From Clostridia bacterium (GTDB lineage: Bacteria > Bacillota_A > Clostridia > Oscillospirales > CAG-272), in assembly GCA_017529175.1 (NCBI GenBank), contig JAFXNX010000090.1, positions 1 through 6,018 of the forward strand: a DNA stretch of 6,018 nt. Direction: 5' to 3'. A model generated the notes under the pieces. That model saw only the letters and a list, made by a program, of their open reading frames with translations. It did no database searches and was not told where the DNA came from. Shown one piece after another: positions 1 to 5,778 of this stretch (positions within the stretch are counted from its first letter, which is position 1; each line of letters begins with the position of its first letter). The position numbers and the translations under genes were made by a program.

Positions 1-574
1 CATTGAGGAGAACTCCTACTGAGTAGATATCGGCTCGAGGATCGCTCTGCCCGACTCCGTACTGTTCGGGAGACATATATCCGATCGTTCCCGCGACAAG
101 CGTATCCTTACGCTTTCCCTCTTTTACCGTTCTTGAAACGTTGAAGTCGATCAGCTTGACCGTACCGTCGTTTGAGATAAGCACGTTCTCCGGCTTGACG
201 TCGCGATGAACGAATCCGGCATCGTGGATCACCGTAAGCGCGTCGCAAAGATCGGATATCACGCGTTTTGCGCCGTGATACGTATACAACCCGCCATCGA
301 TAACTTCAGCAACAGATATGCCGTCGATATACTCTCTCATTACCGCTTCCCCGTCGTCGAGAGGAATGACTCCGTAAAACTCCGGCAGATTTTCAAAGCT
401 GATGCCCGACAAATAATCGTAAAGCTCCGAAGTGCGATCTATCAGCTTTAGTACCGCCTTTTTACCATTCAGTTTGTTGCAAAGAAGCAGGGTGCGCGAG
501 GCGTCTTTGTCGGCTAATATTTTGACGATTTTGTAATCATCTCTGATACTTCGTTCAAATTCTTCCCTTGTCAT
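1..574 (-). CDS. Hanks-type Ser/Thr protein kinase, N-terminal part (runs off left edge)
   Basis: The visible 191 codons encode most of a eukaryotic-like Ser/Thr kinase catalytic domain, expected to transfer the ATP gamma-phosphate to proteins. Seen: VLK with candidate ATP lysine K43, a hinge around EYIDG (81-85), catalytic loop HRDVKPEN (123-130, D125), metal-binding DFN (143-145) where most kinases have DFG, AGTIGYMSPEQ (161-171, the APE region) and DIYSVGVLL (182-190, the F-helix Asp). The glycine-rich loop expected near residues 20-30 is not recognisable; that stretch reads LADKDASRTLLLC. The ATG at 572-574 is chosen because AAAGG lies seven bases upstream. The C-terminal lobe and any membrane or sensor domain lie outside the window, so substrate and location are unknown. 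It follows mgtE on the same strand after a hairpin. HRD, the DFN aspartate and the lysine are all present, so activity is plausible (inference). PrkC of the prpC-prkC-rsgA-rpe cluster is less likely given the order and the odd N-lobe. Confidence 0.9.
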   Translation of the reverse strand, partial: MTREEFERSIRDDYKIVKILADKDASRTLLLCNKLNGKKAVLKLIDRTSELYDYLSGISFENLPEFYGVIPLDDGEAVMREYIDGISVAEVIDGGLYTYHGAKRVISDLCDALTVIHDAGFVHRDVKPENVLISNDGTVKLIDFNVSRTVKEGKRKDTLVAGTIGYMSPEQYGVGQSDPRADIYSVGVLLN

Positions 575-587
575 AGGAATACCTTTC

Positions 588-623
588 AAAAACTGGATCC
601 GGAGCTCGCACGCGGGCTCCGGA
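588..623 (-). terminator. Candidate intrinsic terminator or attenuator between mgtE and the kinase
   Basis: A perfect 8-bp GC-rich inverted repeat (TCCGGAGC at 598-605, GCTCCGGA at 616-623) with a 10-base loop. Read on the minus strand it is followed, after five bases, by five T (588-592). It starts about six bases past the mgtE stop codon. The T-run is short and slightly displaced, so termination may be partial, allowing some read-through into the kinase gene, whose ribosome binding site overlaps the end of the element. Confidence 0.5.
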
Positions 624-628
624 ATCGT

Positions 629-2008
629 TTACAGCTGCAATATCATCTTTGTAAACTGGAAGTACACGAGAAGGGAGAGCGCGTCGACGATGGTCGTGAT
701 GAACGGAGACGCCATGACCGCCGGATCGAAGCCGACCTTCTGTGCGAGCATGGGGAGCGTCGCGCCGACGAGCTTTGCGATAAACACGGTGACGACAAGG
801 GTAAGACATATCACCGCGATAACGGGGAGCGTCAGGTCGTCGTTTTTGAAGATCATCTTATCGACGAGCAGGAGTTTTGCAAAGTTGGCGATCGCGAGCG
901 TGACGCCGCAGAGCACCGAGACTCTTATCTCGTTCCAGATCACTTTGAAAAAGTCTGAAAAAGAAATATCGTCAAGAGAAAGTCCACGTATGACCGTTAC
1001 GGACGCCTGGGAGCCGGAGTTTCCGCCGGTGTCCATGAGCATCGGAATGTATGCTATCAGCACGGACATCGCCGCGAGCTTGCTTTCGAAGTTTGCGATT
1101 ATCTGTCCGGTGAAGGTGGCGGAGACCATGAGCAGAAGCAGCCACGGTATCCTTTTTCTCCAGATCTCAAAAGGACTCGTCCTGAGGTACGGCTTGTCGG
1201 AAGGAAGTATAGCCGCCATCTTTTCGATATCCTCCGTGTCCTCTTCGCTGATGACGTCCATAGCGTCGTCGAACGTTACGATACCGACAAGACGGTTTTC
1301 TTTATCCGTAACGGGGATGGCAAGGAAGTCGTATTTGTCCATAGAACGCGCGACGTCCTCTTTGTCGTCGAGTGTGTTGACGGCGACGATAGCAGTCTCC
1401 ATAATGTCGCCGATGACGGCGCCGCTTCCTGCTATTATCATGTCTTTGACCGTCACGACTCCGATAAGATGACGTTCGCTGTCCGTGACGTAACAAGTAT
1501 AGATAGTCTCTTTTTTGAGTCCTGTATCGCGGATCCTCTCGAAAGCCGCGGATACGGTCATTTCCGGGCGGAGCTCGACAAACTCCGTTGTCATGATGGA
1601 GCCTGCGCTGTCCTTCGGGTAGTGCAGCAGCTGATTTATCATCTGCCGCTTTGCGGGAGTCGCCTGCGCGAGTATACGCTTTACTATATTCGCAGGCATC
1701 TCTTCGATGATGTCGACGGTATCGTCCATGAACAGCTTATCGACGACGAAACCGAGTTCGGCGTCGGAGAAGCCCTCGACGAGAGCTCGCTGCATATCGG
1801 ATTCCATTTCGACGAATACTTCCGCCGCGAGAACTTTGGGAAGAAGTCTGAAAAGAAGGGTGAACTCTTCCGGCGGGAACTCCTCAAAGAGCGCGGCGAT
1901 ATCCGCGGGCTCTTTGTCGCTGAGAAGGTCTCTTATCCTCGCGTAGTTTTTCTCATCGATCAGCTGATCGATCTCCTCATAGAGGTCATCGTAAATTTCT
2001 TCAAACAT
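629..2008 (-). CDS. mgtE: Magnesium transporter MgtE
   Basis: A 459-residue MgtE-family Mg2+ channel of the cytoplasmic membrane, near the usual family length. Domains in order: acidic helical N domain (about 20-130), two CBS domains (about 138-197 and 200-258) that in characterised MgtE sense cytosolic Mg2+ and close the pore, then a five-helix membrane domain (helices about 288-305, 311-325, 362-380, 393-416, 433-456). Family motifs are intact: PMLMDTGGNSGSQ (322-334), FDPAVMASP (427-435) and TTIVDA (438-443). D442 corresponds to the pore aspartate that coordinates Mg2+ in Thermus thermophilus MgtE (D432). The glycine often found just after that motif is serine here (S445). The ATG start has GGAGG ten bases upstream, inside the 21-base gap after rpe, so the two genes are very likely co-transcribed. 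I see no M-box-like Mg2+ leader, and there is no room for one directly upstream. A Co2+-transport annotation is sometimes given to this family; Mg2+ is the better call. Confidence 0.97.
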   Translation of the reverse strand: MFEEIYDDLYEEIDQLIDEKNYARIRDLLSDKEPADIAALFEEFPPEEFTLLFRLLPKVLAAEVFVEMESDMQRALVEGFSDAELGFVVDKLFMDDTVDIIEEMPANIVKRILAQATPAKRQMINQLLHYPKDSAGSIMTTEFVELRPEMTVSAAFERIRDTGLKKETIYTCYVTDSERHLIGVVTVKDMIIAGSGAVIGDIMETAIVAVNTLDDKEDVARSMDKYDFLAIPVTDKENRLVGIVTFDDAMDVISEEDTEDIEKMAAILPSDKPYLRTSPFEIWRKRIPWLLLLMVSATFTGQIIANFESKLAAMSVLIAYIPMLMDTGGNSGSQASVTVIRGLSLDDISFSDFFKVIWNEIRVSVLCGVTLAIANFAKLLLVDKMIFKNDDLTLPVIAVICLTLVVTVFIAKLVGATLPMLAQKVGFDPAVMASPFITTIVDALSLLVYFQFTKMILQL

Positions 2009-2029
2009 AAGTTTACAACCTCCATTTCA

Positions 2030-2689
2030 TCATACCTCGTATTTCCCGGCTGAAAGCCGTATATTATCTATTGCTTCTTTCATATGGGGCGCTCTGAACG
2101 ACGCGGTCCCGACAACGAATACGTCGGCTCCCGCCTCGGCGCACAATGATGCGGTCCCGGCGTTTATGCCGCCGTCCACCTGAAGCGCGATATCAGGCGC
2201 CATTTGCCTTATCTTTCTGATTTTGGGTATCATATCACTCATGAACTTCTGACCGCCGAAACCGGGCTCTACGGTCATCACAAGCGCCATATCTATGAAC
2301 GGAATAAACGGCTCGATATCCTCGGCGGGAAACTTCGGGCGAAGCGATACCGCAGCCCTCATCCCCTCGTCTTTTATCGCGCGAAGGATCGAGATGACCT
2401 CTTCCCTCTTTGCGATATCGTGATGTATCGTTACGCTGTCCGCCCCCGCCCCTTTAAGCTCTTTAAGATATTTTCCGGGGCAGACTGTCATCATGTGAAC
2501 GTCGAGCGGTATATCCGTCACGCTGTCAACCGCTTTTATAAAGTCAAATCCGAAGCTGATGTTCGGAACGTATACGCCGTCCATAACGTCGGCGTGGAGC
2601 ATATCGGCGCCGGCTTTTGCCGCGCGTATCATTTCATCCCCGAGTCTTCGCATATCGCACGCGAGTATCGAGGGAGCGATTCTTATCAT
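2030..2689 (-). CDS. rpe: Ribulose-phosphate 3-epimerase
   Basis: A 219-residue TIM-barrel enzyme that interconverts D-ribulose 5-phosphate and D-xylulose 5-phosphate in the non-oxidative pentose phosphate pathway, in the cytoplasm. Seen: IAPSILACD at the N-terminus (S7), HADVMDG (32-38) with metal-binding H32 and catalytic D34, DVHMM (63-67) with metal ligand H65, EPGFGGQKF over the active-site loop, VDGGIN with the second catalytic acid D172, and VVGTASF as the phosphate-binding turn. Length is typical. A TTG eight codons upstream (2711-2713) also lies in frame, but the ATG at 2687-2689 is preferred: AGGTGA sits at 2695-2700 and the protein then begins right at the conserved MIRIAPSIL. mgtE follows 21 bases downstream. 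In many Firmicutes rpe sits after prkC-rsgA; here rsgA is absent and rpe lies between ispDF and mgtE. Function is secure; operon membership with ispDF is uncertain because of the upstream gap. Confidence 0.97.
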   Translation of the reverse strand: MIRIAPSILACDMRRLGDEMIRAAKAGADMLHADVMDGVYVPNISFGFDFIKAVDSVTDIPLDVHMMTVCPGKYLKELKGAGADSVTIHHDIAKREEVISILRAIKDEGMRAAVSLRPKFPAEDIEPFIPFIDMALVMTVEPGFGGQKFMSDMIPKIRKIRQMAPDIALQVDGGINAGTASLCAEAGADVFVVGTASFRAPHMKEAIDNIRLSAGKYEV

Positions 2690-2694
2690 ACAAA

Positions 2695-2700
2695 TCACCT
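2695..2700 (-). promoter_or_regulatory. Ribosome binding site that decides the rpe start
   Basis: AGGTGA, five bases before the ATG at 2687-2689. It supports this start over the upstream in-frame TTG, which lies upstream of this site and inside the candidate promoter region. Confidence 0.7.
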
Positions 2701-2713
2701 GCCGGAAAATCAA

Positions 2714-2722
2714 AATATATCA
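2714..2722 (-). promoter_or_regulatory. Candidate extended -10 promoter for rpe-mgtE
   Basis: On the minus strand TG-A-TATATT gives an extended -10 element (TG at 2721-2722, hexamer at 2714-2719, one mismatch to TATAAT). No good -35 is seen at 16-18 bp, which extended -10 promoters can tolerate. A start site near 2707 would leave a leader of about 18 bases holding the rpe ribosome binding site. This would let rpe-mgtE be expressed apart from ispD-ispF. Confidence 0.4.
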
Positions 2723-2733
2723 CAAACAACGCT

Positions 2734-2778
2734 GACGCCGCATATTCTGTTATTGGCGTCGCCGTTTTTCGACACGCC
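2734..2778 (-). other. Overlapping inverted repeats in the ispF-rpe gap
   Basis: GACGCC (2734-2739) and GGCGTC (2755-2760) are a perfect 6-bp inverted repeat around 15 bases. A further ACGCC at 2774-2778 can pair with GGCGT at 2755-2759 instead, so one arm has two mutually exclusive partners in an RNA read from ispF toward rpe. The rest of the gap (2690-2866) holds no convincing gene: possible minus-strand frames are short or lack both ATG and ribosome binding site. The repeats are short and could be chance. Confidence 0.3.
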
Positions 2779-2866
2779 GGTGAAACAGTTCAACAGGATG
2801 CGCGGCGGAAAGGGAATGTGAAATGTCAGGACGTGAAACGGAGTCCGCCCGCGTCCGATCAAATAA

Positions 2867-3358
2867 TCACATAGACGACGATCTGCTGTGCTCGTCAAGC
2901 AGGCAGACCGCGTGGGCGCAAATGCCTTCGAGCGCGCCGGTGAAGCCCATTCTCTCTTCTGTCGTCGCTTTGACGTTTATCTGTCTCAGTTTGAGACCGG
3001 TATTCTCGGCGATGCTTTTCTTTATTTCATCGAGATATGCCGAGAGCTTTGGCTCTTGCGCAATAACGGTGCAATCGATGTATTCCGCGCGAAAGCCCGC
3101 GCGTCTTACCATGTCGGCGGTCTCGGAAAGAAGGATCATACTCGAGATGTCGCGGTATTTTTCATCGGTGTCCGGGAACTGGGACCCGATATCGGGAAGT
3201 CCCGCGGCGCCGAGAAGAGCGTCGATTATAGCGTGAGCCAGCACGTCGCCGTCCGAGTGAGCCGCCATACCGAAGGGCGAATCAATCTTAACTCCTCCGA
3301 GAACAAACGGTCTGCCTTCGGCGTATCTGTGCGCGTCGTATCCGTGTCCTATCCTCAT
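2867..3358 (-). CDS. ispF: 2-C-methyl-D-erythritol 2,4-cyclodiphosphate synthase
   Basis: A 163-residue enzyme of the MEP isoprenoid pathway that cyclises CDP-ME 2-phosphate to MEcPP with release of CMP; the family acts as a trimer in the cytoplasm. Seen: GHGYDAH (4-10) and AHSDGDVLAH (33-42), giving metal ligands D8, H10 and H42; FPDTDEKY (61-68); and the nucleotide-site signature ATTEERMGFTG (131-141). Length is typical. The short serine-rich tail HSRSSSM after the last conserved helix is not a known functional element. The ATG overlaps the ispD stop codon (ATGA at 3355-3358), indicating translational coupling to the enzyme two steps upstream in the pathway. It is a stand-alone IspF, not an IspDF fusion. 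No clear terminator follows it. Confidence 0.97.
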   Translation of the reverse strand: MRIGHGYDAHRYAEGRPFVLGGVKIDSPFGMAAHSDGDVLAHAIIDALLGAAGLPDIGSQFPDTDEKYRDISSMILLSETADMVRRAGFRAEYIDCTVIAQEPKLSAYLDEIKKSIAENTGLKLRQINVKATTEERMGFTGALEGICAHAVCLLDEHSRSSSM

Positions 3359-4104
3359 TTTGTCAACCCGCCCTCTCTTTTTGAAATAATATACTCGGCG
3401 ACGGCGAGATCGTCACGAGTCGTCAGTTTAATGTTTTCGCTTCCGCAGTCGACAAGCTTTACCTTGAATCCCGCGTGCTCCGCCATCATACAGTCGTCCG
3501 TTACCTCAACTCCGTCGCGCTGTGTCAGAGCCGACGCCGTATCATAAATCGAACGCTTAAAGACTTGAGGAGTCTTCACGAGCCATACATAATCTCGGTT
3601 TTCGGTCCTTTCGATAAAACCGTTCTCATCGGCGATCTTTACGGTATCCACCGCTCTTTCAGCGGCGGCGGCAGAGCCGTACCGGTACGCGGAAATAACG
3701 GTGTCCTCAACGATCTTTGCGGTCACAAGGCACCTCGCCGCGTCGTGTATCGCGATAAACTTGCATTTATCAGATACCGCCGCCGCGCCGTTTGCGGACG
3801 ACTCCGCTCTCGTATTCCCGCCTTCGACGATCTTTGCTACTTTCTTAAGCTCGTACCGCCCGGTAAGTTCTTTGATTATTTCCGTTTCTTCGCGCCGCGC
3901 AACTATGACCGTTTCATCTATCAAAGGACACTCTTCAAAAGCCATACAGCTTCTGACGAGAGCCGGTATCCCGGAAACCGCCGCAAGCTGTTTCGTTCCG
4001 TCTTCGTTTCCGAATCTCGAACCGATACCGCCCGCGAGAATGAGCGCAGACGTGAAGTGATGTTGCAGGGAGGCGCCGTTTATGATACTCTTGATAAAGC
4101 TCAT
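3355..4104 (-). CDS. ispD: 2-C-methyl-D-erythritol 4-phosphate cytidylyltransferase
   Basis: A 249-residue nucleotidyltransferase that joins MEP and CTP to form CDP-ME and diphosphate, a Mg2+-dependent cytoplasmic step of isoprenoid synthesis. Seen: nucleotide-binding LILAGGIGSRFG (21-32) with R30, then K38 in the TKQ motif; GGNTRAES (95-102); IHDAAR (119-124) with metal-binding D121; AVDTVK (151-156); TPQVF (178-182); TDD (202-204); and NIKLTT (224-229) with K226. These correspond to the R20, K27, D106 and K213 positions of the E. coli enzyme. About 17 residues precede the usual start of the fold. The residue after DAAR is normally proline but is cysteine here (C125). The ATG at 4102-4104 is preferred over one at 4120-4122 (see the ribosome binding site entry). 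The overlap with ispF favours IspD over the related TarI ribitol-5-phosphate enzyme. Divergent from pepD. Confidence 0.95.
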   Translation of the reverse strand: MSFIKSIINGASLQHHFTSALILAGGIGSRFGNEDGTKQLAAVSGIPALVRSCMAFEECPLIDETVIVARREETEIIKELTGRYELKKVAKIVEGGNTRAESSANGAAAVSDKCKFIAIHDAARCLVTAKIVEDTVISAYRYGSAAAAERAVDTVKIADENGFIERTENRDYVWLVKTPQVFKRSIYDTASALTQRDGVEVTDDCMMAEHAGFKVKLVDCGSENIKLTTRDDLAVAEYIISKREGGLTK

Positions 4105-4113
4105 GAACAAATT

Positions 4114-4120
4114 CCTCCCC
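4114..4120 (-). promoter_or_regulatory. Ribosome binding site that decides the ispD start
   Basis: GGGGAGG lies nine bases before the ATG at 4102-4104. An in-frame ATG six codons upstream (4120-4122) shares its final G with this site and has only A-rich sequence before it, so the downstream ATG is the likely start. Confidence 0.8.
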
Positions 4121-4140
4121 ATTTTGCATTTTGTTTTTAT

Positions 4141-4169
4141 ATTTTACCACTTAAATTTATAAAAGTAAA
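4141..4169 (-). promoter_or_regulatory. Promoter for ispD-ispF
   Basis: On the minus strand: -35 TTTACT (4164-4169, 4 of 6 to TTGACA), a 17-bp spacer, and -10 TAAAAT (4141-4146, 5 of 6) preceded by TGG, giving an extended -10. A start near 4134 leaves a leader of about 30 bases with the GGGGAGG site. The spacer holds an AT palindrome, TAAATTTA (4152-4159), which may be composition only. This is the best housekeeping sigma-factor match in the left arm. Confidence 0.65.
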
Positions 4170-4178
4170 CCCTTAATA

Positions 4179-4207
4179 TTGATGTTTCCGAGAAAATGTG
4201 ATAAACT
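4179..4207 (+). promoter_or_regulatory. Candidate promoter for pepD
   Basis: TTGATG (4179-4184) as -35, a 17-bp spacer, and TAAACT (4202-4207) as -10 preceded by TGA, an extended -10 arrangement. Both hexamers match at 4 of 6. The predicted start, near 4214, would fall at the edge of the GGAGGTGA ribosome binding site, giving a very short leader, so a different upstream start remains possible. Confidence 0.35.
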
Positions 4208-4213
4208 GTATCC

Positions 4214-4221
4214 GGAGGTGA
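4214..4221 (+). promoter_or_regulatory. Ribosome binding site that decides the pepD start
   Basis: GGAGGTGA, with GGAGG eight bases before the ATG at 4227. The frame is open upstream to TTG/ATG codons at 4179 and 4182, but these fall in the candidate promoter and have no ribosome binding site. Confidence 0.8.
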
Positions 4222-4226
4222 GCGAT

Positions 4227-5663
4227 ATGAGTATTTTATCAGGTATCAAACCCGAACGGGTATTTTATTATTTTGAAGAACTGTCCGCTATACCGCGCGG
4301 AAGCGGCAACGAAGAAGCATCGTCAGAATTCGTTGAATCTTTTGCAAAAGAGCGCGGTCTTTTCTGCGTAAGAGACGGCGCAAACAACGTATTTATCAAG
4401 AAAAGCGCGTCTTCAGGATGCGAGGACGCTCCCGCTGTCCTTCTCCAGGGACACCTCGATATGGTGTGCGAGAAAAACGCTGACGTAAAGCACGATTTTC
4501 TTCGCGAAGGGATCAAGCTGAAGCTCGACGGCGACACGATAAGCGCCGACGGCACAACGCTCGGAGCCGACGACGGTATCGCGGTGGCGGTAATGATGGC
4601 GCTGCTCGAGGACGATGACGCGGTCCACGGCCCTCTCGAATGCCTTTTCACTACGGGAGAGGAAGTCGGACTTTTGGGAATGGCGTCTTTCGACAAGTCG
4701 CTTGTCACCGCTAAATATATGATAAACCTCGACTCTGAGGAGGACGACCGCGCGACGGTCTCCTGCGCGGGTGGTATGAGAAGCGACTTTTACTTTGAAG
4801 ATATGCCGCTCGAGAGGTGTCTCGGAAAAGTAACGCTCTCTGTAAAAGGTCTTGCGGGAGGACATTCCGGGGGAGATATCGACCTCGGACGCGCGAACGC
4901 GATAAAACTCGCCTTCTCGCTGATATCCGGTCTTGAAAACGTACGTCTGATCTCTGTTGACGGCGGAAGCAAGGACAACGCGATACCGAGAGAATGCGTG
5001 ATCGAATTTACCTGCGACGACGCGATGAGCGCGCCTTCGATACTTGCGGAAAACGCAAACGTTGCCTCGGAGTCTCTTGCAAAAGAGGACTCGGGATTCA
5101 AATTCGACGCAAAATACAAAGTGGGAATGTATCACGCGTTCGCTGAAAAGTACAGCCGCGGAATAATAACTCTCGTTGACGCTCTTCCCTACGGACCTCT
5201 CGCTATGTGCGAGGACGTCGAAGGGCTCGTCGAGACCTCCTCAAATCCGGGTATAATCAAGTCTGACTCTTCATCCGTCAAAATTACCTCGTCCTCTCGT
5301 TCTTCCGTATCCTCAAAGCTTGACGAGATAGCGGAATCGTTTGAAAGCCTTTCACGCCACGCCGGTGCGACAAGAGTCGTTCACCGCGAGCGCTATCCGG
5401 GCTGGGACGTCACAAAGAACTCCGCGCTTCAGAAAATATACAAAGAAGCGTACTGCGATCTGTTCGGAGAGGAACCGATGATCGTCGGCATACACGCCGG
5501 ACTTGAGTGCGGGCTTATCAAAGAGGCGATACCGGAACTCGATATTATCTCGATCGGTCCGAACGCGAAGGATATCCACACGCCGGACGAAACGCTGTCG
5601 GTAAGATCGACCGAAAAGATCTACACGCTTACAAGAGAGCTTTTGAAGCGGCTTGCAAAATAA
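4227..5663 (+). CDS. pepD: Aminoacyl-histidine dipeptidase (M20 family, PepD-like)
   Basis: A 478-residue cytoplasmic metallopeptidase, close to the 485 residues of E. coli PepD, expected to cleave Xaa-His and other unblocked dipeptides with a two-zinc centre. Seen: LLQGHLDMV (72-80) with ligand H76 and catalytic-site D78; LGADDG (112-117) with bridging D115; TTGEEVGLLG (142-151) with general base E145 and ligand E146; NLDSEEDD (167-174) with ligand D169; AGGHSGGDI in the inserted lid domain; GIHAGLECG; and SIGPNAKDIHTPDE with the last ligand H451. All expected metal ligands are present. The lid domain occupies roughly the middle third between the two catalytic halves. It is monocistronic by layout: its own candidate promoter before it, a strong terminator just after it. 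Its likely role is recycling of peptides taken up or released by protein turnover (inference). PepD and PepT are related, but the EEDD and GGHSGGDI signatures fit PepD. Confidence 0.95.
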   Translation: MSILSGIKPERVFYYFEELSAIPRGSGNEEASSEFVESFAKERGLFCVRDGANNVFIKKSASSGCEDAPAVLLQGHLDMVCEKNADVKHDFLREGIKLKLDGDTISADGTTLGADDGIAVAVMMALLEDDDAVHGPLECLFTTGEEVGLLGMASFDKSLVTAKYMINLDSEEDDRATVSCAGGMRSDFYFEDMPLERCLGKVTLSVKGLAGGHSGGDIDLGRANAIKLAFSLISGLENVRLISVDGGSKDNAIPRECVIEFTCDDAMSAPSILAENANVASESLAKEDSGFKFDAKYKVGMYHAFAEKYSRGIITLVDALPYGPLAMCEDVEGLVETSSNPGIIKSDSSSVKITSSSRSSVSSKLDEIAESFESLSRHAGATRVVHRERYPGWDVTKNSALQKIYKEAYCDLFGEEPMIVGIHAGLECGLIKEAIPELDIISIGPNAKDIHTPDETLSVRSTEKIYTLTRELLKRLAK

Positions 5664-5672
5664 TAAACAGTT

Positions 5673-5705
5673 CGCCCTGCGTTCAGCCGAACGCGGGGCG
5701 TTGTT
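5673..5705 (+). terminator. Intrinsic terminator of pepD
   Basis: A 12-bp stem (5673-5684 with 5689-5700) closed by the tetraloop AGCC, all pairs Watson-Crick except one G-U, followed by TTGTT. It begins nine bases after the TAA stop. The tail is T-rich rather than a pure T-run, but the stem is long and GC-rich. Confidence 0.85.
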
Positions 5706-5718
5706 CATATAAATATCG

Positions 5719-5752
5719 GACATGTCATATTTTCAGTTCCCGGGAATATAAT
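5719..5752 (+). promoter_or_regulatory. Promoter with two palindromes before the DUF4830-like gene
   Basis: A perfect TATAAT at 5747-5752, with a start expected near 5759 and a leader of about 20 bases containing the ribosome binding site. No good -35 is visible at 17 bp; the best, around TGTCAT (5723-5728), is weak. Two perfect palindromes sit in the promoter: GACATGTC (5719-5726) over the -35 zone, and TTCCCGGGAA (5737-5746) touching the -10. A weak -35 with palindromes in these places would suit an activator or repressor site, but no regulator is known from this sequence. Confidence 0.5.
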
Positions 5753-5778
5753 TTAACAAAAACAACCGGGAGGTAAAA

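Noticed and set aside
206..451. 81-codon plus-strand open frame opposite the kinase
   Set aside because: The minus strand carries clear kinase motifs (HRD, DFN, SPE) over the same bases.
690..1472. 260-codon plus-strand open frame opposite mgtE
   Set aside because: It is antisense to an intact, motif-complete mgtE, is serine/threonine-rich in the way complement frames are, and has no recognisable domain or ribosome binding site.
2788..2866. Terminator after ispF on the minus strand
   Set aside because: Only short arms with long loops were found (GGCGGA/TCCGCC with a 34-base loop, GGACG/CGTCC with 18 bases) and no T-run follows, so I do not call one.
2710..2898. Possible small minus-strand gene (62 codons) between ispF and rpe
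   Set aside because: It begins at a TTG inside ispF with no ribosome binding site and matches no family I know; the gap is better read as regulatory or spacer DNA.
2823..3236. Plus-strand open frame starting after AAAGGGA in the ispF-rpe gap
   Set aside because: The start context is acceptable, but nearly all of it is antisense to ispF and the product looks like a complement-frame protein.
4413..5135. 240-codon minus-strand open frame opposite pepD
   Set aside because: It is rich in Arg and Val as expected for a shadow of a GC-rich coding strand, contains no motif, and pepD on the other strand is complete.
5352..5723. 123-codon minus-strand open frame over the pepD end and terminator
   Set aside because: It reads through the terminator hairpin and opposite conserved pepD C-terminal motifs, and has no family resemblance.
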